Shown here piece after piece: positions 7,601 through 15,595 of a stretch of DNA of 23,957 nucleotides. Position numbers and translations under genes: made by a program. The notes under the pieces were generated by a model. It was not told the DNA's origin, did not search any database, and saw nothing but the letters and a program-made list of their open reading frames with translations. The first letter of the stretch is position 1, and each line of letters begins with the position of its first letter. The stretch is from a virus: IMG/VR virus record IMGVR_UViG_3300027985_000116, positions 1-23,957 of that record. One strand, given 5' to 3'.

Positions 7601-10600
7601 ACTACACGTTCAAGCAGGGCGACACCCCCGGCTGGGCTACCCGCCCGGTGCGGGAGTTCTCTGAGGAGCCCACAACCTTCTGGACCGCCGATGGCAGGTC
7701 AGGTGTTGTCGGCCCGAAGCCGACCAGTGCAGATGCGCAGACCGTCGGAAACCCGATGGCTCTGAATGAAATCGTCGCCCGATCAAAGTCGTCCCAGCCG
7801 ATGATCTGGGTTTGGGACGACGAAGCAGGCGACTTCGTCCGCCGCAAGGCTGCGCGGATTGAGACGCCGGGCGAGACGTTCGACCTTGTCGATCTTGATG
7901 AGGTTGGCGGCACCGCAGCGGAGTTGCGCCTTGGCAAGGTGCAGGCCAACGAGGCCCAGTACCTGTTGGAGACGTTCGCTGACGCCGACATCCCCGGTGC
8001 CGGCAGGTGGCGCATCGACAACGGACGCCTCATCATTCCTGACGAGGAGGCCCGTCAGGCCGTCCTGTTCTCCATCAACTCCCGGCTGGAAATCATTGCC
8101 GACAACGTCGCCGATGGTGAGTTCCTTGAGTTCACCCGCGCCCAGTACGCGGCACAGAGGCGTGCCCTTGAGTCTCTGCGAGCCCGCGTTGAGGCTGTGG
8201 AGATTACGGCGCCCGAGAAGGTGCGCCGGCCCCGCTTCGATGAGAGCACGCTGACGCCGCTGGCCAACAGCGGCAGGGCTCAGTTCTCAGAGTTCTCAGA
8301 GAAGTTGGCCGAGATGAACAAGACGCATCTGGTCATGTTCCGCGAGGCTGCTGACGCTCCATGGAAGCAGTGGTTCGTCGCCGGTCAGGGCCGCAACTAC
8401 GTGAAGGGCGTTTCAGAGAACTGGGAGTTCCGCACCATCCCCCGCGAGATTGCGGATGACGTGACTCGGCCCCGGGTTGTCGGCATCGACACATGGGGCA
8501 GGGAGTATGACTTCCGCACCCCGGAGGGGATGGAGATTGCCCTGCGGGAGCACCCCCGTCTCGACCCCGACGTCTTGGAGGCCGCTGTCGGCGGCGACCG
8601 CAAGATGCAGGAGCGGGTCAGCAACGCCCTCGCTAAGGATGGCGTGTATCGCACCGCGTGGCTGGACTCGGATCAGTGGAGCGGTGTGAACGTCCTCGTC
8701 CACCCGGAGGGTATTGGCAGCAAGGGCTTCGACCGTGCGGTCAAGTCCTACGTTGATCGCTGGGTGAAGGAGGCCGCTGACGAGAGCCCCATGGATGTCG
8801 CCAAGGCTGCCAACGTCACCCAGACTGGGCGCAAGTTGGAGCACGCTGAGGTTGCGAACCTGAATCGTGGCAATGCCCTCAGCCGGCTCGGGAAGGCTGT
8901 TGCACCCGATTACGCCAAGAACGCCGCCCATGTCCTGATGAGCGGTGGTGTGGAGGAAGTTGTCGCGGACGCCATGCGTCAGCACCTCGACCTTGTTCGG
9001 CGGAACAACGCCATCAAGGCTGCTGTGATGAAGCGCCGCAATGAGGTTTCGTCGCTGGCGAAGGTACGTGGCATTCCCGCCGATGTGGTGCGGTTCAACT
9101 CCGATTACGGCGACGGCGTCCTGATGGACGACATGCTTGGCGGTTTCGATGGGGACGCCTACGGGCAGTTCGCGTCCGCCGACATGACGAACGCGTACAC
9201 GTTCGGCGCCTCCACGCACAACGCCGATCTGATGCACGGCATCCGGTCTTCGATGCTGGAACCGCGCCTCATCAACGCCGACGATCCGTACTACTTCGAC
9301 GGCTTCGCCAACCTGCTCGGTCGCTACCTGCGTGACCAGCCGGGGGCACAGGACTTCTTGAAGATGACGGGGAAGGTGTCGGTGGATGACATTGACCCGA
9401 TCATCCGATTTGCCCTGTCCAGCGGTGACCGCCAGAACCTCTACAACCGGGCCGTCCACTGGGTGCTGAACACCCCAGAGGGTCAGGACTGGATGAAGTC
9501 GATGGACCTCGTAGTTACTGAGAGTGGTCTACTTCCTGACTCTGTGAAGTCGGCCCGGATCGCTGCCCGCAACCGCACGGGTGACCTTGGCGGCTCCGGG
9601 TACAAGCCGGCGCAGAAGCGGGTCATCAGTGACGACCGGGTGCGGTCGTTCTACTCCGGTGGCCCCGGCGTCATCCCCATGACCGACATCGACGTTGCGG
9701 ACATGATCGCGGAGCAGTTCAACTTCGTGGACAACTTCTTCATGGGCAACCCGAGGCTGCGTGACCTGTTCCTACGCGGCGAGGCCACGGCAGACAACAT
9801 CCGTGCCCTGTACCAGCAGGAGCCGTGGGACCTGCTGCCGTTCCACGGTGCTCTTTCCCCGACCAGCGCTGAGTACCGGGACCTGATGGGCATGCGTGCC
9901 CGGCAGCGCTTCCAGAAGCGGAAGGTGAGCGAGGTTCTCCTCGACTCGTTCGGGTACGCCCTGCGGAAGATCGGCTCCGAGCCTGAGACGCGGATGCTGC
10001 GTCACCCGCTGTTCAACGCGATCGGCAAGGCCGACTTGCAGCAGCGGATCAAGTTCGCTGAGACGGTGCACGGTCGCGCCCTGAGCCTCACCGAGTTGAA
10101 CAGGCTGCGCTCACGCTCCCAGCAGTTCGCGTTGAAGAAGATGCGGGAGACGCTCTACACCTTGGAGCGCCGGTCCACGCTGGACGACTACATGCGGTTT
10201 GTCAGCCCGTTCTTCCCTGCATGGTCGAACGTGTTGTCCCGGTGGTCCCGGTTCTACGTGAACGACCCGTCGCATGTGGCCCGCATGTACCGCACCATGA
10301 CTTCGCTCACCCGCGACAAGCAGAACCGCTCAGAGGCTTCGTCGCTGATCGTGGACGAGAACGGCTACCCGGTCGATGAGGACACCGACCCTTACGACTC
10401 GTACCTGATCCTCCCCTTCGGGACCGGTGACATCCCCGGTGTGTCCCACATCCTTTCGTGGGCCAAGGGTGTGGATCGAGAGATGATGCAGCGGGTCATG
10501 AGCCGCACGTTCATCCCCCTGCGGTCCATCGACGTTGTCGGTCAGGGTGAGTGGCTGAACCCGGGCTTCGGCCCGATCATCGCCATGCCCGCTCAGGCGA

Positions 10601-11859
10601 TCCTTACGCACCGTGACGACTGGGCACAGCAGGGCCTCGGCAAGGAGATTGTCGATCTGGTGATGCCGGTTGGCCCGGCCAACACTGGCAACGTTGCGCT
10701 GGACACGTTGCAGCAGGTTCTGCCGTCCGCTGGCCGCGCCCTTCTCAACCGCTACCTCAAGGACAACAAGGCGTTCCTCGGTGCATACAACCGCACCTAC
10801 CTCACCCTCGTCGCCATGCGCGAGGCCGGTGAGTACGACGGCGACGGTGATCAACTCGCCCATGATGCGATGAAGTTGACTGAGATCTTGCAGGGCATGA
10901 AGGTGGTGTCCGCTGTCGCCGCCCCGGTCGCCAATCAGCAGAAGGGTGACTTTGAGTATTACTCAGCGTATTGGCGGGAGATGCGTGACAACTACGAGGC
11001 GCAGGGGTTTGAGGACCCGGATGAACTAGCCGATCAGGAGTTCCTCCGCCGGTTCCCGGCGCAGTTCGTCCTGTCGCAGGGCAGCACGATGAACCTGACC
11101 GGAAGTTCGTCCAACGCCTACGTGACGGGCAACCAGAAGCGTTACAACAGCATCGAGCGGGCCGCTGCACGGTTGGGTGACCCTCGCCTGCTGGCGTTCT
11201 CCGACATGCTGCTGCCTGACAACCGTGGCATCTACCAGCCGACGACGGAGGATTACAACGCCTTCTCCCGTCGCTGGCAGACGCTGTATGGGCCGGAAGG
11301 ATTCAGTGACCCGTATCGCAGCCCGAAGAAGCCTGAGGAGGTTGCACGGCAGTCGCAGGTTGAGGCTGGCTGGACCCTCTACTCCAAGTACGAGGCTGCT
11401 GTCGATGCGCAGTTGGTTGCCGCTGGGCTTGCGCCGAACACGTACGAGTTCAACAAGACCAAGGGCAAGGTGATGCCCACGATCGCCGATGCGATCAAGG
11501 CACAGAACCCCATCTGGGCTCTTGAGCGCGGGTCGTTCAACTCGTCGCGGAACGAGACGAATGCGATCTTCTTCCGCTACCTGATCAACAACGATGAGTG
11601 GCTGGCGGACAACAAGGGTCAGGAAGTTGTGCCCCTGATCGCCGACTATCTGGACACCCGCGATCGGGTGCGGATGTTGATGGCTGCGCGTGGCGAGGCG
11701 AAGCAGACGAACGCATTGGCTAACGAAGATGCGAATGCGATTCTGCTGTTCAAGCGGCAGCAATTGTCTACCCAGAGTGCGACATTCCGCTGGTGGGTTG
11801 ATCGCTATTTCAGGAATGACATTGTGAGCACGGATGATGTAATGGAGGCGATTCCCTAA
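4654..11859 (+). CDS. Giant 2401-residue virion protein, probable internal/ejected protein
   Basis: This single uninterrupted frame takes about 30% of the window. No enzyme motif is convincing. Hydrophobic segments near 158-177 (around VFGLGGIPWLIG) and 231-246 (DPLNFIIPAGVVG) could contact membrane. Around 776 the stretch LRLGYPVRNIGEGML, and around 1849 FVSPFFPAWSNVLSRWSRFY, resemble motifs of very large proteins in actinobacterial and environmental phages. Much of the rest is helical, but about 940-1400 is richer in beta, Pro and Trp and may be an inserted domain. The GTG start overlaps the previous gene by 8 bases behind AGGAC at 4641; the TAA overlaps the next ATG. Size, lack of tape-measure heptads and the M23 neighbour suggest a capsid-internal protein injected with the DNA, as for T7 gp15/gp16. 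A tape measure or polyvalent protein is the alternative. Confidence 0.75.
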   Translation: MANYWDRFVEGVGALGTRLFEETGGRDVWDELARFDDEEMSVGRFFSVAGGALWQAKDIPLQSLATPGIEANRVLGSGVDSIVRQRRNWMEGRRSGETAIEGIFGRGMPAAEESLFNYATGGTTAEEREVAPGLYKAGSLSDHLVIAADRLVQAGFPKPLLAGGGVFGLGGIPWLIGDAKNRMDGKAGALANGGYVPDAFDITVPDLGEQLSNSDLRTAAIVSNFATEALVDPLNFIIPAGVVGRVATVGRKGNRIVATAGAANLASAADVAELTGGIQRARTLRRFFQSRPGIGLWNRDNLIQAMTRSEGGSSLVHWFAENNDVRAAYKKIVDLNMASGDGASALAKLSTYMRTDREVVAMFDAAAYRNVRSVELVRAAVSESTPLSNEIDTLLRTQDSIFTKAVTDFPEGGVFPDGHIIKTSADEFLEQAFQRQPTLRARWEALDSGIREQAVADFAKNARARKTGIETVETMFAPDRVDQVLERFPSLGFRGKAGRKLNAALVEPEAPKWLSDFTPVISVTGGANRFQPRFLLLAKPGLVFQLHGTDAIERFDDMIKYANDLIPSKRLPNYRFADDARVIAMRERFLEAGAVTSNPEQIRAGIVDELQEMVLGKLAEGAGFEPEVATLIAGAGMDKSRAMMAGLLSKDKGYLTAIKENGVPYVLKNRPTTVRQTANHVPIMDWAGLRKAMHSPVMRRQAFMNPDGLVSVSDVQGIVRDYEGAFDSFRGLRKFGRTEKLLPSIGGGAGKAVHTLVDWMDTANNFFKASVLLRLGYPVRNIGEGMLSIGASSAGWVDVMSNAHLGAILRNTWLNYINPVAVARRNKDRFKSWRGIQKDLPVLERMARVSEGSVAMSGDYLADLFRQIDSDNLARHLGRIIRDSDDAVEVERAREALRFIGSMRENLALGLERNMVERGWDLPDDIRGAQRLYHADPQGRLGVQQSPWSDAAWDLDHNKPLRRPISTTPHEPVARAHVDNAWDYTFKQGDTPGWATRPVREFSEEPTTFWTADGRSGVVGPKPTSADAQTVGNPMALNEIVARSKSSQPMIWVWDDEAGDFVRRKAARIETPGETFDLVDLDEVGGTAAELRLGKVQANEAQYLLETFADADIPGAGRWRIDNGRLIIPDEEARQAVLFSINSRLEIIADNVADGEFLEFTRAQYAAQRRALESLRARVEAVEITAPEKVRRPRFDESTLTPLANSGRAQFSEFSEKLAEMNKTHLVMFREAADAPWKQWFVAGQGRNYVKGVSENWEFRTIPREIADDVTRPRVVGIDTWGREYDFRTPEGMEIALREHPRLDPDVLEAAVGGDRKMQERVSNALAKDGVYRTAWLDSDQWSGVNVLVHPEGIGSKGFDRAVKSYVDRWVKEAADESPMDVAKAANVTQTGRKLEHAEVANLNRGNALSRLGKAVAPDYAKNAAHVLMSGGVEEVVADAMRQHLDLVRRNNAIKAAVMKRRNEVSSLAKVRGIPADVVRFNSDYGDGVLMDDMLGGFDGDAYGQFASADMTNAYTFGASTHNADLMHGIRSSMLEPRLINADDPYYFDGFANLLGRYLRDQPGAQDFLKMTGKVSVDDIDPIIRFALSSGDRQNLYNRAVHWVLNTPEGQDWMKSMDLVVTESGLLPDSVKSARIAARNRTGDLGGSGYKPAQKRVISDDRVRSFYSGGPGVIPMTDIDVADMIAEQFNFVDNFFMGNPRLRDLFLRGEATADNIRALYQQEPWDLLPFHGALSPTSAEYRDLMGMRARQRFQKRKVSEVLLDSFGYALRKIGSEPETRMLRHPLFNAIGKADLQQRIKFAETVHGRALSLTELNRLRSRSQQFALKKMRETLYTLERRSTLDDYMRFVSPFFPAWSNVLSRWSRFYVNDPSHVARMYRTMTSLTRDKQNRSEASSLIVDENGYPVDEDTDPYDSYLILPFGTGDIPGVSHILSWAKGVDREMMQRVMSRTFIPLRSIDVVGQGEWLNPGFGPIIAMPAQAILTHRDDWAQQGLGKEIVDLVMPVGPANTGNVALDTLQQVLPSAGRALLNRYLKDNKAFLGAYNRTYLTLVAMREAGEYDGDGDQLAHDAMKLTEILQGMKVVSAVAAPVANQQKGDFEYYSAYWREMRDNYEAQGFEDPDELADQEFLRRFPAQFVLSQGSTMNLTGSSSNAYVTGNQKRYNSIERAAARLGDPRLLAFSDMLLPDNRGIYQPTTEDYNAFSRRWQTLYGPEGFSDPYRSPKKPEEVARQSQVEAGWTLYSKYEAAVDAQLVAAGLAPNTYEFNKTKGKVMPTIADAIKAQNPIWALERGSFNSSRNETNAIFFRYLINNDEWLADNKGQEVVPLIADYLDTRDRVRMLMAARGEAKQTNALANEDANAILLFKRQQLSTQSATFRWWVDRYFRNDIVSTDDVMEAIP

Positions 11860-12797
11860 TGCCATTCGGGGTAATTCCCAGCGTTTCAGATACGCCTATC
11901 ACCCAGTCGGTTGGTGGCGATTCTGGCACCACACAGCCGGTCATTTCCGGTGTTGATGAATACCTGCTGAGTCGTGTCATTCAGGATTCCCTCTCCGGTG
12001 GCAGCACTGGAAATGCGCTGCTCCGCGAGCCGAAGAAGATCACCGAGTCTGAGCGCATCCCGCTGTGGGGCACGACGCTCGGTCCCGGGGTCCCGTACAA
12101 GTCCAGCGTCACCATCACCCCTGCGGTGCGGAAGTCCATTGAGGACTTTGAGGGCGAGTACGCGGAGAAGGTTGAGGACCCCGCCTTCCAGCGCTGGCTG
12201 TCCGACCGTGCATGGTCGATGGGCTGGCCGACGCTGATCGACTCCGAGAGTGGCTTGTTCGACTACGCGACCGGGGCCCGGTTCTGGTCGTGGCTGGGCA
12301 ACCTCGTTGCGTCGAATCCCACTGTCGCGGAGGGCACCACCCCGGAGCAGTACGCGGACGCGCGATACGCCGCCGCTGGTGGTGATCAGGCCCGTGACGA
12401 TGCCTACGCGGCTGCCACCAAGGTGGAGGAGCAGAACCCGATCACCACCCTGACGCAGCGTTCAAGCACCACCATCCCGGGCGCTGTGGCTGAGGCGGGG
12501 GTGGATCAGTTGGCCCGCGCCCTCCTTGGGCGCATGGCTTCCGACAAGGAACTCAGCCGGTACAGGAACACGATCAACAAGTTCCTCGCCGACAACCCGA
12601 GCGTCAGCGTCACCACCCGGGACGCAACCGACCCCGACAACGTGAAGATGACCACCGAGACGCAGCAGGGTGCATCTGCCTCGGATGCGTTCAATGTGCT
12701 TGAGCAGCGCCTCAGCCGTGGGTCCGAGGGTCGGGCATTCTCGGTTGGGAAGATGCTTGAGACTGCGTTCCTGATGGCAGGCAGTCAGGAGGGCTGA
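11859..12797 (+). CDS. Probable virion-associated protein of unknown function
   Basis: A 312-residue protein whose ATG overlaps the giant gene's stop (TAATG) and is preceded by a GGAGG site near 11844. The first 60 residues are polar and probably disordered. A central helical part (about 85-180) contains FQRWLSDRAWSMGWPTLID, whose AW..GW pattern resembles the repeats of the next protein. The C-terminal 90 residues start with ALLGRMASDKELSRYRNTIN and end in a helix. This LLGR...S..EL.RY type of C-terminus recurs in proteins next to M23-type virion proteins in related phages, from memory and not from a search. No signal peptide or transmembrane segment is visible. Its place between the giant and the M23 protein suggests that the three form one complex. 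Local DNA at its 5' end is AT-rich. Confidence 0.7.
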   Translation: MPFGVIPSVSDTPITQSVGGDSGTTQPVISGVDEYLLSRVIQDSLSGGSTGNALLREPKKITESERIPLWGTTLGPGVPYKSSVTITPAVRKSIEDFEGEYAEKVEDPAFQRWLSDRAWSMGWPTLIDSESGLFDYATGARFWSWLGNLVASNPTVAEGTTPEQYADARYAAAGGDQARDDAYAAATKVEEQNPITTLTQRSSTTIPGAVAEAGVDQLARALLGRMASDKELSRYRNTINKFLADNPSVSVTTRDATDPDNVKMTTETQQGASASDAFNVLEQRLSRGSEGRAFSVGKMLETAFLMAGSQEG

Positions 12798-14629
12798 TGC
12801 CTAGCGTTGTAATCCCCGTCACGCGCAACCAGACGTGGCGCAGTGTCCTGTTCGGTGGGTCCGGCAGCCATGGGATCACCAGCGACTTCTGGTCAAGTTC
12901 TTCTCGGAGAAGTGGTTCCCACACCGGCGTTGACCTTGCCGCCTCGTACGGCACCACCGTCCATGCCCCGATCGGCGGGAAGGTTGTCCGCGCTGGATGG
13001 GATGGTGCGTTCGGGAACACCGTCCTCGTGCGCATGCCGAATGGCGACTACCTGTTCTTCGCCCACCTGTCGAAGATCGGCGTGAAGGCTGGTGACAGGC
13101 TCAAGAACGGTTCATACATTGGGCGGGTTGGTTCCACCGGGAACTCGTCCGGGCCGCACCTGCACCTTGAGGTCAGGAGCAAGAGCAGTGGCGGGCGGTT
13201 CGGGAGCCGCGAGTCGTGGAGGTTCTACGACCCGATCAAGTACCTGAACTCCAACGCCGGCAGGGCCGTCTCAGCCTCCAACGGCAACCCGTACACGGAG
13301 GCGCGCAAGTCGCTCCTCAAGGAGTTTGAGGCTGCGGCTGACACGTCCAGCCCCAGTTCCTCTAGCAGCACCGGATCAACCACGACCACGACAGGTGGAG
13401 ATATGCCTGAGGTGTCATTCACGAAGCAGGACTTCTACGATGCCCTGTCGTCCATGTTCGGCAGCATCGACATCTTGATGAAGTTGGACAAGAAGGCTCG
13501 CGGTGAACTGGGCGGCAAGTCGATCAAGTGGGCGGTCGACAGTATCGTCAAGAAGAAGATCACTGACCCGAGTCGCGCCCTCACCATCCTCAACAAGACC
13601 GCATGGTTCAAGAAGTACGGCATCGAAACCACCAAGAGGCTCGTTGAGGAGAAGCAGCGCCCCGGCGTTGCGAAGTCCTCGATCGAGCAGATGCGTGAAC
13701 GCCTCGCAGCGTCGCTGCGGGATGAGGGCGTCAACGTGAACGACAAGACCTTGAACAAGTTGGCGCGGAATGCGTGGGTGTACGGGTGGAGCGAGGAGCA
13801 GGCGTTCGCAGACCTGCGCGCGTCCGGCAAGTTCGACGCTTCCGAAACCCAGACCCGGATCAAGGAGATGTTGGAACGTCAGGGCGTTGTTGTCACCCCG
13901 AAGGTCCTTGATCGCCTGTCCGACAAGGCGTGGAAGTTGGGCTGGTCCGACGACACTCTCATCTCAGAGATTCAGGATCTGACCAGCGGCGTTGATGTCA
14001 GCCTTGCCGCCGATCGCGTGGAGGCGATGCTGAACGATCTTGGCGTCCAGTTGACGCCCGGCCTTTTGAAGCAGTTGGCCCACGACGCTTGGGCCTACAG
14101 TTGGTCGGACGAGACGCTGATCGACCAGATTCAAGCCCTCAAGTCTGGGGTGTCCTATTCGGGTGGCCGCATTGCAGCCGGTGTCGATGAGTTGACTTCG
14201 TTCGCCGACGACTACGGGGTCGGCCTGTCTGACGCTGACGTGCGCCAGTTCCGCACCGACTTCTTGGACAACAAGGGCATCCAGAACGCGAAGGACCGCT
14301 TGCAGGAGCGGGCCGCTCAGACCTACGGGGTGTTCGCCGACAAGATCCGCAGCGGCCAGTCCGTGCGCGCCCTCGCTGGCGCCTACTTCCAGCACGCGGC
14401 GAACATGCTTGAGGTTGACCCCAACGACATCGCATGGGACGACCCGCTGTTCAGCGGTGGGCGTGCGTTCACCACCGTCGACCCGAAGACTGGGCAGCAG
14501 GTCCAGAAGGGCCTGTGGGACTTTGAGAAGGACATCCGTAAGGATTCCCGCTGGCTCGGTACCGCGAATGCCCGCAACGAAATGATGGCAACCACCGGTG
14601 GGATTCTTCAAATGATGGGACTGGTGTGA
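12797..14629 (+). CDS. Virion-associated M23 peptidase with C-terminal helical repeats
   Basis: A 610-residue protein with an LytM/M23 zinc metallopeptidase at about 20-155, a family that cuts peptide cross-bridges of peptidoglycan. The zinc ligands are H42 and D46 (HTGVDLA) and H123 (HLHLEV); H90 (FFAHL) and H121 complete the active site, so it looks intact. A Ser/Thr linker (about 182-200) joins it to a helical part with repeats at about 299-455, in which the AW dipeptides fall at 325, 378 and 431, an exact 53-residue period. The C-terminus contains GLWDFEKDIRKDSRWL. The ATG overlaps the previous stop (TGATG) after AGGAGG. With no signal peptide and a position among virion genes, it is more likely a particle-borne wall opener used at DNA entry than the lysis enzyme. 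A tail-tip protein is the alternative. Confidence 0.85.
   Translation: MPSVVIPVTRNQTWRSVLFGGSGSHGITSDFWSSSSRRSGSHTGVDLAASYGTTVHAPIGGKVVRAGWDGAFGNTVLVRMPNGDYLFFAHLSKIGVKAGDRLKNGSYIGRVGSTGNSSGPHLHLEVRSKSSGGRFGSRESWRFYDPIKYLNSNAGRAVSASNGNPYTEARKSLLKEFEAAADTSSPSSSSSTGSTTTTTGGDMPEVSFTKQDFYDALSSMFGSIDILMKLDKKARGELGGKSIKWAVDSIVKKKITDPSRALTILNKTAWFKKYGIETTKRLVEEKQRPGVAKSSIEQMRERLAASLRDEGVNVNDKTLNKLARNAWVYGWSEEQAFADLRASGKFDASETQTRIKEMLERQGVVVTPKVLDRLSDKAWKLGWSDDTLISEIQDLTSGVDVSLAADRVEAMLNDLGVQLTPGLLKQLAHDAWAYSWSDETLIDQIQALKSGVSYSGGRIAAGVDELTSFADDYGVGLSDADVRQFRTDFLDNKGIQNAKDRLQERAAQTYGVFADKIRSGQSVRALAGAYFQHAANMLEVDPNDIAWDDPLFSGGRAFTTVDPKTGQQVQKGLWDFEKDIRKDSRWLGTANARNEMMATTGGILQMMGLV
13691..14161 (+). 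repeat. Three 53-codon repeats inside the M23 peptidase gene
   Basis: Residues about 299-455 repeat the pattern: amphipathic helix, G-V-x-(V/L)-T-x-x-x-L-x-x-L-x-x-x-A-W-x-x-(G/S)-W-S-(D/E)-(D/E). The recognisable cores are ARNAWVYGWSEE, SDKAWKLGWSDD and AHDAWAYSWSDE, each 53 residues apart. A weaker preceding copy (LNKTAWFKKYG) and a weaker following copy (about 463-515) may extend the array. This is a protein-level repeat, not a DNA repeat. Confidence 0.75.
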
Positions 14630-14630
14630 C

Positions 14631-15455
14631 GTGTCTCTTGTTGACGACATCAAGTCTGTTCTCGACGCCTATGGTCTTGGAGAACTTGCTCAGTGGATCG
14701 TGGATCAGGAGGTCGCCGGGAAGGATGATCTGACGATCCTTACGGAGATGCGTCAGACCTCCCAGTACAAGGCCCGCTTCCCTGCGATGGACGCCCTCCG
14801 CAAGGCTCAGGCTGCCGGCACTGGTGTTGCTGTCACCGAGGCCCAGTACCTCTCCATGGAGTCTGCCTACCGACAGGCGTTCGCGTCGAGTGGGCTTCCT
14901 CGTGAGATGTATGACGACGCGCTCGACTTCAAGGCGCTGCTTGAGGCGAACGTGTCGCCGGCTGAGGTTCAGCGCCGCATCGCTGCTGCCCGCACAGCGG
15001 TGGACAGCACCGACCTGAACACGCGGCGGATGATGCGCGCCATCTACGGGATCACCACCGAGGACCTGATGGCATACGCGTTGCAGCCGGACAAGATGGC
15101 CGACAGGTTGCAGAAGATCGCCGCCACGTCGATCCTCGCCGGATACGGACGGACCGCTGGGCTCGCTGACCTGTGGCGCGGCTGGGAGCCGTACGCTCAG
15201 GATCTGCTGAATCAGGGCGCAGGCGATGAGGATTTCCGCAGCGCAATTTCTGATGCTCGCACCCTCGTTGCAAAGCAGCATCGTCTTGCGGAGATTGACA
15301 ACGAGAAGTTCACTACAACAGACGCATTGGATATCGCAATTCGCAAGGACCCGAATAAGGTTCTCGCCTCACAGAAGCGGGCAGAAAGGGAAAGGGCCCG
15401 ATTCTCCGGTGGGACCGGAATTCGCACAGGGACATTTGCGAAGGACGGTATCTGA
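14631..15455 (+). CDS. Helical virion-associated protein of unknown function
   Basis: A 274-residue, almost entirely helical soluble protein. The stretch around YKARFPAMDALRKAQAAG followed by VTEAQYLSMESAYRQAF looks like proteins found beside M23 virion proteins in other phages of Actinobacteria (recollection, not a search). The last 60 residues are basic and charged. The GTG start at 14631 comes one base after the previous stop, so it is coupled. It is the last gene before the 140-base gap at 15456-15595. The final 220 bases are AT-richer than the rest and use codons such as ATT, AAT and ACA that are scarce elsewhere. It may be part of the ejection complex with the three preceding products; no biochemical role can be read from the sequence. 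Confidence 0.7.
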   Translation: MSLVDDIKSVLDAYGLGELAQWIVDQEVAGKDDLTILTEMRQTSQYKARFPAMDALRKAQAAGTGVAVTEAQYLSMESAYRQAFASSGLPREMYDDALDFKALLEANVSPAEVQRRIAAARTAVDSTDLNTRRMMRAIYGITTEDLMAYALQPDKMADRLQKIAATSILAGYGRTAGLADLWRGWEPYAQDLLNQGAGDEDFRSAISDARTLVAKQHRLAEIDNEKFTTTDALDIAIRKDPNKVLASQKRAERERARFSGGTGIRTGTFAKDGI

Positions 15456-15472
15456 GCACTAACAATTGTTAG
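15456..15472. promoter_or_regulatory. Palindromic element, copy 1 (operator-like)
   Basis: GCACTAACAATTGTTAG begins one base after the stop codon TGA (15453-15455). Its last 14 bases, CTAACAATTGTTAG, are a perfect palindrome without a loop, which suits a dimeric DNA-binding protein better than an RNA terminator. The identical 17 bases occur at 22538-22554, also directly behind a stop codon. The identity of the binding protein is unknown. Confidence 0.65.
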
Positions 15473-15595
15473 TTGTCACAGGTTTCCGTTCGGGAACGGT
15501 CGGCCCCCGAATGCGTAGCAATGTCCGATAGCGGTAGCCGGTGTTGGGTAACCCCGCCCAATCATCGAGGACCGTGGCTGTTGAAGGGAGCGCGC
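15473..15595 (+). promoter_or_regulatory. Non-coding leader upstream of the scaffold gene, with a small hairpin
   Basis: With the palindrome this forms the largest gap in the window (140 bases). It contains a hairpin at 15486-15499 (CCGTT, loop CGGG, AACGG). I see no convincing -35/-10 pair: TTGTCA at 15473 could be a -35 but no -10 follows at the right distance. Placement before scaffold and major capsid genes, the most heavily needed products, makes a promoter or processing site plausible. Confidence 0.4.

Noticed and set aside
4654-11859. Tape-measure assignment for the giant protein
   Set aside because: There is no long repetitive coiled-coil/heptad region, no tail-assembly chaperone frameshift pair, and no tail-tube gene nearby; kept only as an alternative.
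15473-15501. Promoter with TTGTCA as -35 box behind palindrome copy 1
   Set aside because: No acceptable -10 hexamer is found 16-18 bases downstream, so a standard sigma-70 type promoter cannot be supported.
15473-15595. N-terminal extension of the scaffold gene from a TTG start
   Set aside because: The start lies directly at the palindrome, has no ribosome binding site, and adds a Cys/Trp/Pro-rich segment unlike a scaffold, whereas GTG 15596 has GAAGGGAG at good spacing.
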